Origin: Erythrobacter aurantius
GTDB lineage: Bacteria; Pseudomonadota; Alphaproteobacteria; Sphingomonadales; Sphingomonadaceae
Reading direction: 5' to 3'
Assembly: GCF_023823125.1 (NCBI RefSeq)
Contig: NZ_CP090949.1
Span: 682,001 to 746,000, forward strand
DNA: 64,000 nt
Part shown: one piece after another, positions 1-9,892 of the stretch
How the letters are laid out: each line of letters begins with the position of its first letter
Numbering within the stretch: the first letter of the stretch is position 1
Program-made: the position numbers and the translations under genes
Notes under the pieces: generated by a model
The model's database searches: none
Seen by the model: only the letters and a program-made list of their open reading frames with translations
What the model was told of the DNA's origin: nothing

Positions 1-1438
1 CGGAGAAGCCGTTGTTTTCCGTCGGGATGAACGGGTTGGTGCCGGTCGTCGGGCAGGTGCTGTCGACCACCGAACAGGCCGGACGCGGACGCACATAGGT
101 AACATCGGCGTCCTTGGTTTCCTGGCTCCAGCGGATGCCGGCGATGATCGACAGATCGCTGGTCAGATAGAACTGGCCGTTGACGAAAGCGCCCAGCACT
201 TCGTGATCCTGACGGCCGCCACCGAAGAAGGTAAGCGGGGTCGAAACCGGGATCTGGCGCACTTCGGTGTAGGCGAGCGTCTGGTCGAAATAGAAGCCGC
301 CGACGGTCAGGTCGAAATTGTCGGTCGAGATAGCATAGCGCAGCTCGTTCGAAATCTGGTCCTGCGCGGTTTCAGTGTTCGAGTGGAACAGGAAAAGCGT
401 GGTCGCGTCGATGTCGGCGTCGGTCAGCGCGCTGTAGTCGCGATAGCCGAAGATGTTGGTCAGCGTACCCGGGCCGATATCCCACTCCGCAGTCAGCGAG
501 GTGGTGAGGATTTCGGTGTCGTAGAAGCCGGCGTTGTCGATTGCGAAATCGAAGCTGTCACGGTCAAAGATGCCACGGTTCTGGCCTGCCGGGCCGTCGC
601 CCTTCGAATCGAAATAGTCGACCTTGCCGGTAAGGGTCAGGTCGCCCAGCCGCGCTTCGAGTGCGCCGCGCAGGATGTAGGTTTCGGCCTGGCCGAAGTT
701 CGATCCGTCGAAGCTGTTTTCGAAATAGCCGCGATCGTTGTTGTAGTAGCCTGCAACCTTGAACAGCAGCGTGTCTTCGACGATCGGGCCGGAAAGCACT
801 GCGCTGGCGGTGTAGTTTTCGCCGCCACGGCCGCCGTCAACCGGGCCGTCAACCGCCGCGCGGACCTTGCCGCGGAAATCTTCGGTCGGGCTGGTCGTGT
901 TGATCAGCACAGCGCCGCCGGTCACGTTGCGACCGAACAGGACGCCCTGCGGACCGCGCAGGATTTCGACGCTTTCAAGGTCGAAGATGTCGAACACCAC
1001 GCCGCCGTTGATGCCGAGGTACACGCCATCGACGAACACGCCGACGGTCGGATCGATCGACGGAATCGACGAGTTGATGCCAAGGCCGCGGATCGAGAAG
1101 TTCGCGGTGCCGCGGCTGGTGCCGATCTGGTCGAGGCTGACGTTGGGAGCCTGGAACGAAAGGCCCTGCACATCGCGGATCTTGAAGGCTTCCAGCGTGT
1201 CTTCGTTGAACGCGGTCACGGCCAGCGCGACATCCTGAACATCTTCGGGATCGCGGGTCTTGGTGCCGGTGACGACAATGTTGCCGATGGTGTCGAGCGC
1301 GCTGGCGCGCTCCTGCGACTGGGCATCGTCTGCGACGGTTTCGTCCTGGGTGGTCTGAGCCAGTGCGGCAAAGGGGGTTGCAGCACACGAGCAAAGAAGA
1401 AGCGCGGTAAGGGTCCGCGCCGGGGTACGGATATTCAT
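1..1438 (-). CDS. TonB-dependent receptor, N-terminal part (cut by window edge)
   Basis: An outer-membrane receptor that would import a ligand using TonB energy. The protein starts at the ATG at 1438 (MNIRTPARTLTALLL) with a signal peptide of about 28 residues ending near FAALAQ. A TonB-box-like stretch (IVVTGTKTRDPED) follows, then a plug domain (VQDVALAVTAFNEDTLEAF; VEILRGPQGVLFGRNVTGG), then the beginning of the beta-barrel with alternating aromatic strands. About 479 residues are visible; family members have roughly 750-900, so the last third to half lies outside the window. The plug wording (SIRGLG, GVFVDGVYLG) is that of the large sphingomonad receptor families. The substrate cannot be told from this part. 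It lies downstream of glnD on the same strand, 120 bp away, so it probably has its own promoter. Confidence 0.93.
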   Translation of the reverse strand, partial: MNIRTPARTLTALLLCSCAATPFAALAQTTQDETVADDAQSQERASALDTIGNIVVTGTKTRDPEDVQDVALAVTAFNEDTLEAFKIRDVQGLSFQAPNVSLDQIGTSRGTANFSIRGLGINSSIPSIDPTVGVFVDGVYLGINGGVVFDIFDLESVEILRGPQGVLFGRNVTGGAVLINTTSPTEDFRGKVRAAVDGPVDGGRGGENYTASAVLSGPIVEDTLLFKVAGYYNNDRGYFENSFDGSNFGQAETYILRGALEARLGDLTLTGKVDYFDSKGDGPAGQNRGIFDRDSFDFAIDNAGFYDTEILTTSLTAEWDIGPGTLTNIFGYRDYSALTDADIDATTLFLFHSNTETAQDQISNELRYAISTDNFDLTVGGFYFDQTLAYTEVRQIPVSTPLTFFGGGRQDHEVLGAFVNGQFYLTSDLSIIAGIRWSQETKDADVTYVRPRPACSVVDSTCPTTGTNPFIPTENNGFS

Positions 1439-1557
1439 GTAATAACCTCTCCTGACGTAGGGGAGGTTGCCTCTAGAAAATCAGTAGCGCCAGCGCAACC
1501 TATTCCGTCGGTCGCTGGTCGAACGGCTCGTGTTGTTGGTCTGGCAGGCCCGAAAAA

Positions 1558-4332
1558 TCAGGCCTTTTCGTGTTCGCGCTGGCGTTCGTCACTGGCGGCT
1601 GAAAGCAGGGCCGCTTCGATTTCGGCGAGACGATCGGGTGCGGTCACCTTGCTGCCGGTGAGATCGGTGACATAGAAAGTATCCGCCACCGCTTCGCCAT
1701 AGGCGGTGATATGCGCTGACTGGACGATCAGGTTCGCCTTGAACAAGGCATGCGCCAGGCGGTTGAGCAGCGCCGGACGATCGCGCGCGGTTACCTCGAT
1801 CACGGTGAAGTGGTTGGACGCCGAATTGTCGAAACCGACACGCGGGGCGACGGCAAAGGCCGTTGCGCGCGAATGGGCCAGCGGGCGTGCAGCGAGCTTG
1901 GGCACCAGTTCGACATTGGCCTGCAGCGCATCGCGCACGCCTTTCTTCAGCCGGGCGATCTGGGTTTCCTCGCGGAACGGGCCGCCGTGCTGATCCTGCA
2001 CAAGGAAGTTGTCGAAGGCATAGCCGTTCATCGCGGTGTGAATGCGCGCATCGATGATGTTCGCACCGGCCAGATGCATCCCGCCCGCCATGCGATAGAA
2101 CAGGCCGGGGTGGTCGGGTGCGATCACGCTGACGAGCGTCGCGCCGCGATCCTCGTCCACCTCGCAGTGGATCGAGAGATGGTCCTTGATCCGCCGTGCT
2201 TCTTCATACTGCACAAGGTTCTTGGCGATGATGTCTTCGGGTTCGGCGACCCAATAGGCGTCTGCCATCAGCTCGCCCACTTCCTCGACCAGATAGGCTT
2301 TCTTGCCCAGCAGCTCGCCGGTCGCAGCCTTGCGCGCAGCAACACGCTGGGCGCGGCCGGTGCGTTTGTGGCCCAGCCGCAGCCGTTCCTGCGCCGCATC
2401 GTATAGCTCGCCGAGCAGCTGCCCTTTCCAGCTGTTCCACGTTCCCGGCCCCACGGCGCGAATGTCGACCGCGGTAAGGATCGCGAGATTGCGCAGCCGT
2501 TCGAGCGATTGTACCTGCGCGACAAAATCCTCGATCGTCTTGGGATCGGTCAGGTCGCGTTTTTGCGCGGTGGAGCTCATCAGCAGATGGTGGAGCACCA
2601 GCCACGCGACCAGCTCGGTCTCTTTTTCGTCGAGCCCGAAACGCGGGCACAACTCGTGCGCCACCTCTGCGCCCAGCACCGAATGATCGCCGCCGCGTCC
2701 CTTGGCGATATCGTGCAGCAGCACCGCGACGAACAGCGCCCGGCGCGAGGCGACCTTGTGGATCTGCCGGGTCGCGCGCGGATGATCGGCTTCGAGCAGG
2801 CCGCGCTCGATCTGAGACAGCAGGCCGATCGCGCGGATCGTGTGTTCGTCGACGGTGTAGTGGTGGTACATGTCGAACTGCATCTGCGCATTGACCCGCC
2901 CGAAATCGGGCACGAAGCGGCCGAACACCCCTGCCTCGTTCATCCAGCGCAGCGCGGTTTCCGGGTCTTTGCGCCCGCCCAGCAGATCGAGGAACAGCGC
3001 ATTGGCGCGCGGGTCCTTGCGCACCGAGGCGTCGATCAGCCTGCTGTCGCGGTCCGCCTGCCGCATCGTCTGGGGGTGGACTTCGAGCCCTTCGGCTTCG
3101 GCAATCTGGAACACTTCGATCAGCCGCACCGGGTCCTTTGCGAACCAGTCGTCGCTTTGCGCCTTGATCCGCCCGCTGTCGATCACATAACCCCGGTGCA
3201 CGCGCGGCTTGGCCGACCATCCGGCGAAGAAGCCGCTGCGTGCGCGTTTCTTGGCGTATTGTTCGTCAAGGTGGGCGAGGAACACGCCCGTCAGATTGCC
3301 GACCCGTTTTGCCTGCAGGAAGTAATACTGCATGAAGCGTTCGACCGCGCTTTTGCCCGGTCGATCGGCAAAGTTCATCCGTTCTGCCACCTGCCGTTGC
3401 AGATCGAAGGTCAGCCGGTCCTCTGCCCGCCCGGTGATGACGTGCATGTGGCACCGCACTGCCAGCAGGAACCCTTCGGCGCGGCGGAACCCACGATACT
3501 CGCTTTCCGTGAACAGCCCGACACTGACAAGGTCCGCGGCGCTTTCGACGCGGTGCTTGTACTTGCCGATCCAGTACAGCGTTTGCAGATCGCGCAGGCC
3601 GCCCTTGCCTTCCTTCACATTGGGTTCGACGACATAGCGGCTGTCGCCCATGCGCTTGTGCCGCTGGTTGCGCTCCTCGAGCTTTTGCGAAAGGAACTGC
3701 TGCTCGCCGCCCTTGGCCACTTCGTTCCAGAAACGCTGGCGCAGTTCCTCGTAGACACCCTGGTCGCCCCAGATCAGCCGCCCTTCGAGAAGGGCGGTGC
3801 GGATCGTCAGGTCGTCCTTTGCCATGCGCATGGTGTCGGAGATGGTGCGGCTGGAATGGCCGACTTTCAGACCGAGATCCCACAGCATGTACAGCATCGC
3901 CTCGATCACCTGTTCGCACCAGGGTGATCGCTTCATCGGTGTGACAAAGGCGATATCGACATCCGACTGTGGCGCCATTTCCGCGCGGCCATATCCGCCC
4001 ACCGCCAATACGGCGAGCCGTTCGGCGGTGGTGCGATTGCCCGGCGGATAGACCATTTCGGTCACGTAATCGTGGATCACGCGCACGATCTGATCGGTCA
4101 GGAACGCGTAGCCGAGCGTGATTTCGTGTCCAGCCGAAGGCTTTTCAGCGAGGCGGGATTCAAGCTCCCGCCGCCCGTCATCAAGCGCGCTCTGCAAGGC
4201 GGCCAGAACGGATTTGCGCGCGTTCTTGCCGTGCTGTTCGACGAGGCTGGCGATCTTGCCCGTCAATTCGCGGCGATTGATGATCGCGCGCTGGCGGGGA
4301 ACACGCCGACTGGGCAGGCTCCAGTCGGTCAT
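1558..4332 (-). CDS. glnD: Bifunctional [protein-PII] uridylyltransferase / uridylyl-removing enzyme
   Basis: Cytoplasmic sensor of nitrogen status that adds UMP to PII (GlnB/GlnK) when glutamine is low and removes it when glutamine is high. The 924-residue length is normal. Domains in order: nucleotidyltransferase with GGYGRAE and SDVD (about residues 112-126, metal-binding Asp124/Asp126); the PII-UR linker; an HD hydrolase domain with LLHDIAKGRGGDHS (His540/Asp541); two C-terminal ACT domains beginning near VSVIAPDHPGLF and VIEVTARDRPALLNRL. All catalytic motifs are present, so both activities are expected. The start is an ATG 42 bp downstream of the acyl-CoA synthetase stop on the same strand; transcriptional coupling is possible but the functions are unrelated. 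Confidence 0.98.
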   Translation of the reverse strand: MTDWSLPSRRVPRQRAIINRRELTGKIASLVEQHGKNARKSVLAALQSALDDGRRELESRLAEKPSAGHEITLGYAFLTDQIVRVIHDYVTEMVYPPGNRTTAERLAVLAVGGYGRAEMAPQSDVDIAFVTPMKRSPWCEQVIEAMLYMLWDLGLKVGHSSRTISDTMRMAKDDLTIRTALLEGRLIWGDQGVYEELRQRFWNEVAKGGEQQFLSQKLEERNQRHKRMGDSRYVVEPNVKEGKGGLRDLQTLYWIGKYKHRVESAADLVSVGLFTESEYRGFRRAEGFLLAVRCHMHVITGRAEDRLTFDLQRQVAERMNFADRPGKSAVERFMQYYFLQAKRVGNLTGVFLAHLDEQYAKKRARSGFFAGWSAKPRVHRGYVIDSGRIKAQSDDWFAKDPVRLIEVFQIAEAEGLEVHPQTMRQADRDSRLIDASVRKDPRANALFLDLLGGRKDPETALRWMNEAGVFGRFVPDFGRVNAQMQFDMYHHYTVDEHTIRAIGLLSQIERGLLEADHPRATRQIHKVASRRALFVAVLLHDIAKGRGGDHSVLGAEVAHELCPRFGLDEKETELVAWLVLHHLLMSSTAQKRDLTDPKTIEDFVAQVQSLERLRNLAILTAVDIRAVGPGTWNSWKGQLLGELYDAAQERLRLGHKRTGRAQRVAARKAATGELLGKKAYLVEEVGELMADAYWVAEPEDIIAKNLVQYEEARRIKDHLSIHCEVDEDRGATLVSVIAPDHPGLFYRMAGGMHLAGANIIDARIHTAMNGYAFDNFLVQDQHGGPFREETQIARLKKGVRDALQANVELVPKLAARPLAHSRATAFAVAPRVGFDNSASNHFTVIEVTARDRPALLNRLAHALFKANLIVQSAHITAYGEAVADTFYVTDLTGSKVTAPDRLAEIEAALLSAASDERQREHEKA

Positions 4333-4374
4333 CGCGTTCCCCCCAGTTGTATCACCGGCAAAACGGGCAGCGGA

Positions 4375-6093
4375 TCAGGCCGCCGCCAGCTGCTTGGTGT
4401 AGGTTTCGCGCAGCGACTTCTTGTCGATCTTCTGCGTGCCAAGGCGAGGGAGAGCTTCATCGGTTACCCAGATATGCTCTTCCAGCGGAACCTTGAAGGG
4501 CGCAATGCGGGCCAGCAGGAATTCGCGCAGTTGAGCCGCCGTCATCGGGGTGCGGCCTTCCTTCACGCGGAAGATCGCGGCGGGCACTTCGCCCATGCGA
4601 TCATCCGGCAGGCCGAACACCGAACATTCGGCGATGTCGCTGTGAGCGTAGATCGCATCTTCCACTTCGATGCAGGTGATGTTTTCACCGCCGCGGATGA
4701 TGATGTCCTTCTTGCGATCGACGATGAAGAGGTAGTCGTCTTCATCAAGGTAGCCGAGATCGCCGGTGCGGAAGAACTGGTCCTTGGTGAAGGCCTTGGC
4801 GGTCGCTTCCTCATTGTCCCAATAGCCGCGGAAATTGGCGACGCTGCGGATGCAGACTTCGCCGACCTTGCCCTTTTCGAGATGATTGCCGTCATCATCG
4901 AGAATCGCCAGTTCCACCAACGGGCGCGATGCCTTGCCGGTCGATCCGGGTTTGGCGAGGTAGTTTTCGTTGAAGTTGCCGCAGCCCACCGCATTGGTTT
5001 CGGTGAGGCCATAGCCGAGGATCGGGAAACCGCCGGGGAAGGCGTCTTTGATCCGGGTGACGTGTTCAACCGGGCGCGGCGCACCGCCGGCAGCAAAGCT
5101 CTTGCACGCCGACAGGTCATGTTGCGCGCGGTTGGGATGGGTGGCGATCTCATAGCTCATCAGCGGCACGCCGACGAAATAGGTGACCTTTTCCGCATCC
5201 ATCAGGCGCAGCGCCTCTTCGGCGTCCCATTTCGGCATCAGCACCAGCTTGCGCGCGATCGCGTAGCTTTGCAGGAACAGCGGCACTTCGCCGGTGACGT
5301 GGAACAACGGCACGGCCACCAGCGCGCAGGGTTGTGCGCTTACGTCTTCGCCCTGGCTTTCGAGATGGAACTTGGCCATCGCGCTCTGGGCGACATAGTT
5401 CATAACCCCGGAAACAACGCCACGATGATCGGAGTATGCACCCTTCGACTGTCCGGTCGATCCCGAGGTGTAGAGGATGGTCGCCAGATCGTCCGGCCCC
5501 AGCTGGCCCAGCATCTGCATCGCCACCGATCCGGCCATGTCGGCAGGCGCGGCCCAGACATTGGCAAGGCCTTCTGACGGAGCGGTGTGATCGATCATCA
5601 CCAGTTCCGCGTCATGCTCGGTACCTTCGAGCCGCGCGGCACGTCCTGCATCGGCCAGCACCAGCTTGCACTGGGCCAGGCGGATGCCATAGGCGAGCTC
5701 TTCCCCGCCCCAGAACCCGTTGAGCAGCGTCGCGCAGCCGCCAGCCATCGCGATGCCCATGTACGCGATCATCCAGTTGGCCGAATTGCGCGCCGCGATA
5801 CCGATCCGGTCGCCCTTTTCGACGCCATGATGCTTCACCAGACCTTCGGCGACGCACATCGCCGCGGCATAGGTTTCGCCAAAGGTCAGGCGCAGATTGC
5901 CATCGACCAGAAACGGCACGTCCTTATGCTCGTTGCAGAAATGCGCGAAGTAATGCGCCAGCGTCGGCGGGGCGACGGTGAAAGCGGGCATCGTCACGCC
6001 GTCGCGTTCGAACGGGCTTGTGTGAAACGGCTGCCCCTCCTGGGTCAGCGCGGTGATGATCTTTTCAAGTGCATTGTCCAGCTGGGTGGGCAT
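4375..6093 (-). CDS. Class I adenylate-forming acyl-CoA synthetase / AMP-dependent ligase
   Basis: Activates a carboxylic acid to acyl-AMP and then acyl-CoA. The 572-residue protein has the P-loop-like motif ILYTSGSTGQSKGA, the GYGLTETNAVG motif, the RTGDLGYLDEDDYLFIVDRKKD hinge block in two parts (RTGDLGYLDEDD, then IVDRKKDIIIRGGENI), and a C-terminal lid ending in KIDKKSLRE, where the catalytic Lys sits. The open frame extends upstream to 6225, but the ATG at 6093 (MPTQLDNALEKI) is preceded by GGAGAG at a good distance, so I use it. Substrate is not predictable; the family spans medium/long-chain and aromatic acids. It lies upstream of glnD with a 42-bp gap and divergent from lgt. Confidence 0.92.
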   Translation of the reverse strand: MPTQLDNALEKIITALTQEGQPFHTSPFERDGVTMPAFTVAPPTLAHYFAHFCNEHKDVPFLVDGNLRLTFGETYAAAMCVAEGLVKHHGVEKGDRIGIAARNSANWMIAYMGIAMAGGCATLLNGFWGGEELAYGIRLAQCKLVLADAGRAARLEGTEHDAELVMIDHTAPSEGLANVWAAPADMAGSVAMQMLGQLGPDDLATILYTSGSTGQSKGAYSDHRGVVSGVMNYVAQSAMAKFHLESQGEDVSAQPCALVAVPLFHVTGEVPLFLQSYAIARKLVLMPKWDAEEALRLMDAEKVTYFVGVPLMSYEIATHPNRAQHDLSACKSFAAGGAPRPVEHVTRIKDAFPGGFPILGYGLTETNAVGCGNFNENYLAKPGSTGKASRPLVELAILDDDGNHLEKGKVGEVCIRSVANFRGYWDNEEATAKAFTKDQFFRTGDLGYLDEDDYLFIVDRKKDIIIRGGENITCIEVEDAIYAHSDIAECSVFGLPDDRMGEVPAAIFRVKEGRTPMTAAQLREFLLARIAPFKVPLEEHIWVTDEALPRLGTQKIDKKSLRETYTKQLAAA

Positions 6094-6236
6094 GCGGGTC
6101 TCTCTCCTTCGTCTCGCCACGAACCGGGCGGGGTTGTCCTCTCGAACTGCCGTGTGGGGTACGGCAGGCAAAACTGATGCGGCGCGCCTGTCGGGATTTG
6201 CCAGGGGTCTTTCCCCCGGCCCCATGCTGTGCCAAA

Positions 6237-6269
6237 ACGCCGTATCAACGCGGTTACGCGATACGGCGT
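6237..6269. promoter_or_regulatory. Perfect 10-bp inverted repeat between the divergent acyl-CoA synthetase and lgt genes
   Basis: ACGCCGTATC at 6237-6246 and its exact reverse complement GATACGGCGT at 6260-6269 are separated by 13 bp. The element ends 26 bp before the lgt start codon. It could be an operator for a dimeric regulator acting on both genes or a hairpin in the lgt leader. No T-run follows on either strand, so it is not a simple terminator. Confidence 0.55.
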
Positions 6270-6295
6270 ATCATTACCATTAAGAGGTTCCATCC

Positions 6296-7210
6296 GTGCT
6301 GTCACTACTTGCTGCAAGCGGCGGCGCTGCAGACCCGATTTACTGGTCGGACCTCGGCATGCGGCCCTATCTGTTCGAACTCGGATCGTTCCAGCTGCGC
6401 TATTATTCGCTGGCCTATCTGATCGGGGTGATCTTTGCCTACTGGCACACGTCGAAGGCGCTGAAGACACCCGGCGCGCCGATGGCGCAGCGCCATGCGG
6501 ACGATCTGTTCTTTTATTGCACGCTGGGCGTGATTCTGGGCGGCAGGCTGGGATACGCGGCATTCTACACCGGTGGCGACACCGGCATTCCCAGCGCATT
6601 CACCGATTTTTCGGGTGACGGGTTCATCAGCTGGAAGCTGCTGCGGCTGTGGGATGGCGGAATGAGCTTCCACGGCGGCCTGATCGGCGTGGTGCTGGCG
6701 ATCCTGTTTGTCACCTACCGCAACAAATTGAACTTCCTGCGGATCTGCGATTACGTCGCCCCCGGCGTCCCGATGGGGATGCTGCTGGGACGCCTTGCCA
6801 ATTTCAACAATGGCGAATTGTGGGGCCGTGCCACCGATGTGTCGTGGGGCATGGTGTTCCCCGATCCGCGCGCGGGGGAAATCGTGCGTCACCCCAGCCA
6901 GCTGTATCAGGCCGGCCTCGAAGGGCTGGCTCTGCTGGTGATCCTGCTGCTGCTGTTCTGGAAGACGAACGCGCGCTATCGCCCCGGTCTGCTGGTGGGT
7001 GTGTTCACGCTGGGCATGGGGATTGCCCGCTTTGTTAACGAATTTTTCCGCGAGCCGGATGCACAACTGGCTGACTTCGCGGTGCGAACCGGACTATCGA
7101 TGGGCCAATGGCTGACAATACCGCTGATACTGATTGGATTGATTGTCACGATCTTCGCCGTGACCAGGAAACCCGTTGGAACGGGGAGCTCGGCGCCGGC
7201 CGCGGCCTAG
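6296..7210 (+). CDS. lgt: Phosphatidylglycerol--prolipoprotein diacylglyceryl transferase
   Basis: Inner-membrane enzyme that attaches diacylglycerol to the lipobox cysteine of prelipoproteins, the first step of lipoprotein maturation. The 304-residue protein has about seven hydrophobic segments and the family signatures: [18 protein letters not shown] (essential His126), and [13 protein letters not shown] with the later HPSQLYQA block. The start is GTG at 6296 (LSLLAASGG after it); no better in-frame ATG precedes the first conserved block. The window contains several lipoproteins (12480, 32565, 47185, 50342, 54495, 57219) that would be its substrates. The next open frame overlaps its 3' end by up to 103 bp. 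Confidence 0.97.
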   Translation: MLSLLAASGGAADPIYWSDLGMRPYLFELGSFQLRYYSLAYLIGVIFAYWHTSKALKTPGAPMAQRHADDLFFYCTLGVILGGRLGYAAFYTGGDTGIPSAFTDFSGDGFISWKLLRLWDGGMSFHGGLIGVVLAILFVTYRNKLNFLRICDYVAPGVPMGMLLGRLANFNNGELWGRATDVSWGMVFPDPRAGEIVRHPSQLYQAGLEGLALLVILLLLFWKTNARYRPGLLVGVFTLGMGIARFVNEFFREPDAQLADFAVRTGLSMGQWLTIPLILIGLIVTIFAVTRKPVGTGSSAPAAA

Positions 7211-9402
7211 GCAGCATCGCCCTTTTCGGATCGTGGCGCAGCAGTCTGCGCCTGATCGAACCCGACGGCACTGAAACGCTTGTTCCCATCGAACCGGACT
7301 ATGATCCGGAAGCCGAAGCGCGCGCGCAGGCCGCAGCCGAGGAAGCGCGAAAGGCGGCCGAGGAACAGGCGCGCCGCGAGGCGGAAGAGCGCGAACGGCG
7401 CGAGGCCGAGGAACGCGCAAAGGCAGAAGCCGAAGAGCTTGCCAGGGAGCAAGCGCGCATAGCCGCCGAGAAGAAGGCCAGGGAAGAAGCCGAAAAGGCC
7501 GCCAAAGCCGCCGAGGAAGAGGCCCGTCGCAAGGCGGAGGCAGAAGCCCGGGCCAAGGCAAAGGCGGAAGCCGAAGCCCGCGCCAAGGCCGAAGCGGAGG
7601 AAATGGAACGGATCGAGGCCGAGCTGCGCGAGAAGACCCGGCTCGAACTCGAGCGGCAGGCCAAGGCCGCCGCCGAAGCGAAGGCGAAGAAAGAGGCCGA
7701 AGAAAAGGCGCGCAAGGAAGCCGAGGCAAAGGCTGCGGCTGAGGCAAAGGCCAAGGCGGAAGCTGAAGCGAAAGCCAAGCGCGAGGCGGAGGCAAAAGCC
7801 AAGGCGGAAGCTGAAGCCAAGGCGAAAGCGGAGGCAGAAGCGAAAGCCAAGCGCGAAGCAGAAGAGAAGGCGAAAGCCGAAGCCGCCGCCAAGGCGAAGA
7901 AGGAGGCCGAGGAAAAGGCCAAGCGGGAAGCGGAAGAGAAGGCCAAGCGGGAAGCGGAAGAGAAGGCCAAGCGGGAAGCGGAAGAGAAGGCTCGCCGCGA
8001 AGCCGAAGAAAAGGCGAAGAAGGAAGCCGAGGCAAATGCCAAAGCCGCCGAAGAGGCCAAGGCCCGGAAAGAGGCGGAAGAAAAAGCGAAAGCCGAAGCC
8101 AAGGCAAAACAGGCTGCGGAAGAGAAAGCCCGAAAAGAAGCAGAAGCCAAGGCCAAGGCAGAGGCAGAAGCTGAAAAGAAGAAGAAAGCCGAAGCAGCGG
8201 CGGCAGCCAAGGCTGAAGCCGAAGCCAAGGCGATGGAGGAGGCCGAAGCCGAGGCTGCGAAGAAAGCCCAGGCGGAGAAGAAGGCTCCATCCGCCAAGAA
8301 GACCCAATCCGCCAAGAAGGCCAGGCCGTCAGAGCCGAAGCAGGATGCGCCCGCCAAGCCGAAAGATCTTGGTCAGACCTTCCGCCGCCTGATCCGCGAA
8401 ACCGGCCCGATCAGCCTCGCGCACTTCATGGCGGAGAGCAACGCGCACTATTACACCACCCGCGATCCGCTGGGCGAAGAAGGCGACTTCATCACCGCGC
8501 CAGAAGTCAGCCAGATGTTCGGCGAGCTGATCGGCCTGTGGTTTGCCGATCTGTGGGTGCGCATGGGATCGCGCAAGCGGATCCATTATGTCGAACTGGG
8601 CCCGGGACGCGGCACGCTGACCAAGGACGCGCTGCGCACCGCCGCGCGCTATGAATTCGACCCACAGATCCACTTCGTCGAAACCTCACCCGAATTGCGC
8701 AAGCTCCAGCTTGAAGCCTTCCCGAACGCGACCCACCACCATGATCTGTCGACCCTGCCCGACGATGCGCCGCTGCTGATCATCGCAAACGAATTCTTCG
8801 ACGCGCTGCCGGTGCACCAGCTGGTGCGCTCGGCACAGGGCTGGCACGAACGCATGATCGGGCTGGACGGCGATGATCTGGTGTTCGTCGCCGGGGACAA
8901 GCCGATGGACGCGATCGTGCCGCCCAGCTGGAAAAGCGCGCCGCAAGGGACGATGATCGAAACCAGCGCCGCCGCCAGCGCGGTGATGGCCGAAATCGCC
9001 CAGCGGCTGAAGGAGCAGGGCGGGGCCGCGCTGATCATCGACTATGGCCCGTTCGAACTGCGCGCGGGATCGACGCTGCAGGCGCTGCGCGCGCATGTAA
9101 AGGTCGATCCGCTCAAGCATCCGGGCGAAGCCGACCTGACCACCCATGTCGATTTCGAACTCCTCAAACATGTCGCCGAAGCCAATGGCGCGGATGTCAT
9201 GGGCCTGACGATGCAGGGCGACTGGCTGCGCAACATGGGGATCGAAATCCGGCACGAGGCGCTGGTGCGCAAGAACCCGGAAGAAGAGGCCAAGCTGAAA
9301 CGCCAGTTCGGTCGGCTGGTGGATGACGGCCAGATGGGTGCGCTGTTCAAAGTGCTGGGCATTTGCGGAAGGCGCTGGCCCATCGGGGTCGGTTTCGATT
9401 AG
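7108..9402 (+). CDS. MidA/NDUFAF7-type SAM-dependent methyltransferase with a very long Lys/Glu/Ala helical N-terminus
   Basis: Residues from about 419 to 764 form a class I SAM methyltransferase of the COG1565 family, known in mitochondria for arginine methylation of a complex I subunit. They contain [39 protein letters not shown], the SAM motif [15 protein letters not shown] and [10 protein letters not shown]. Family members are normally about 350 residues and begin near residue 419 here. In front lies a low-complexity stretch (about residues 75-405) of almost only Ala, Lys, Glu and Arg, with repeated KREAEEKA units, TolA-like. The frame is open throughout. The start is uncertain: ATG 7108 would overlap lgt by 103 bp; downstream in-frame ATGs (7603, 8233) lie inside the helix, and codons between 7210 and 7300 read like real protein ([16 protein letters not shown]) but offer no ATG/GTG/TTG. 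Confidence 0.85.
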   Translation: MADNTADTDWIDCHDLRRDQETRWNGELGAGRGLGSIALFGSWRSSLRLIEPDGTETLVPIEPDYDPEAEARAQAAAEEARKAAEEQARREAEERERREAEERAKAEAEELAREQARIAAEKKAREEAEKAAKAAEEEARRKAEAEARAKAKAEAEARAKAEAEEMERIEAELREKTRLELERQAKAAAEAKAKKEAEEKARKEAEAKAAAEAKAKAEAEAKAKREAEAKAKAEAEAKAKAEAEAKAKREAEEKAKAEAAAKAKKEAEEKAKREAEEKAKREAEEKAKREAEEKARREAEEKAKKEAEANAKAAEEAKARKEAEEKAKAEAKAKQAAEEKARKEAEAKAKAEAEAEKKKKAEAAAAAKAEAEAKAMEEAEAEAAKKAQAEKKAPSAKKTQSAKKARPSEPKQDAPAKPKDLGQTFRRLIRETGPISLAHFMAESNAHYYTTRDPLGEEGDFITAPEVSQMFGELIGLWFADLWVRMGSRKRIHYVELGPGRGTLTKDALRTAARYEFDPQIHFVETSPELRKLQLEAFPNATHHHDLSTLPDDAPLLIIANEFFDALPVHQLVRSAQGWHERMIGLDGDDLVFVAGDKPMDAIVPPSWKSAPQGTMIETSAAASAVMAEIAQRLKEQGGAALIIDYGPFELRAGSTLQALRAHVKVDPLKHPGEADLTTHVDFELLKHVAEANGADVMGLTMQGDWLRNMGIEIRHEALVRKNPEEEAKLKRQFGRLVDDGQMGALFKVLGICGRRWPIGVGFD
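7921..7992 (+). repeat. Three in-frame copies of a 24-bp tandem repeat inside the helical domain
   Basis: The unit AAGCGGGAAGCGGAAGAG followed by AAGGCC occurs at 7921-7944, 7945-7968 and 7969-7992; the third copy differs only in its last base. Each unit encodes KREAEEKA. Near-identity at the DNA level indicates recent expansion by slippage or unequal exchange, and the 24-bp period keeps the reading frame. Confidence 0.9.
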
Positions 9403-9460
9403 AATGTAACCTGCGCCCGTTTCCCGGCGTATTCTGTCCGCACGCTCAGGAGATCCGGCA

Positions 9461-9892
9461 ATGATGGCACGCATGTTGATGGGGTTGCTGACGGCGATTG
9501 CCGCGATGATGATCACCGTCACCAATGCCGTCGCGGCAGAGCCGATTTCGGGCCGCTGGGTGACTGCAGAGCGCGACGCGATTGTCGAGATCAAGCCCTG
9601 CGGCAACACCACCTGCGGCACGATTTCGCGGTTTCTGGTTCCACCGCCCGATGGCGCGGATCAGCGCGACATCAACAATCCCGAAACCCGGCTGCGCAGC
9701 CGAAAGCTGCTCGGGCTGCCGATCCTGACCGAGTTTCGCCAGGAATCGGATTTGTGGCGCGGGCGCATCTACGATCCCAAGTCGGGGCGCAGCTATCGTT
9801 CCGTGATCCGCCGCACCGGCCCTGACACGATCGAGGTGCGCGGCTGCATCGGGCCGTTCTGTCAGGCGCAGACCTGGCGCCGGGCGCGTTAG
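9461..9892 (+). CDS. DUF2147 domain secreted protein
   Basis: A 143-residue exported protein. Residues 1 to about 26 form a signal peptide (hydrophobic core LLTAIAAMMITVTNA, cleavage after VAA). The mature part begins EPISGRWVTAERDAIVEIKPCG and contains YDPKSGRSYRS and TGPDTIEVRGCIG, the pattern of DUF2147, a small lipocalin-like beta-barrel family of unknown role. Four cysteines (CGNTTCG; CIGPFC) could form two disulfides in the periplasm. AGGAG precedes the ATG at 9461. It stands alone after the methyltransferase gene. Confidence 0.85.
   Translation: MMARMLMGLLTAIAAMMITVTNAVAAEPISGRWVTAERDAIVEIKPCGNTTCGTISRFLVPPPDGADQRDINNPETRLRSRKLLGLPILTEFRQESDLWRGRIYDPKSGRSYRSVIRRTGPDTIEVRGCIGPFCQAQTWRRAR

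Noticed and set aside
203..1675. 490-codon plus-strand frame opposite the TonB receptor
   Set aside because: Antisense to a protein with clear signal peptide and plug domain; no recognisable domain itself.
2509..3927. 472-codon plus-strand frame opposite glnD
   Set aside because: Antisense shadow of glnD, no own start context.
7094..8357. Three long minus-strand frames (352-398 codons) opposite the charged helix
   Set aside because: They are mirror images of the Lys/Glu/Ala codons (GCC, GAA, AAG), which leave the other strand free of stops and give Leu/Pro/Ser/Phe-rich nonsense with no domain or ribosome-binding site.
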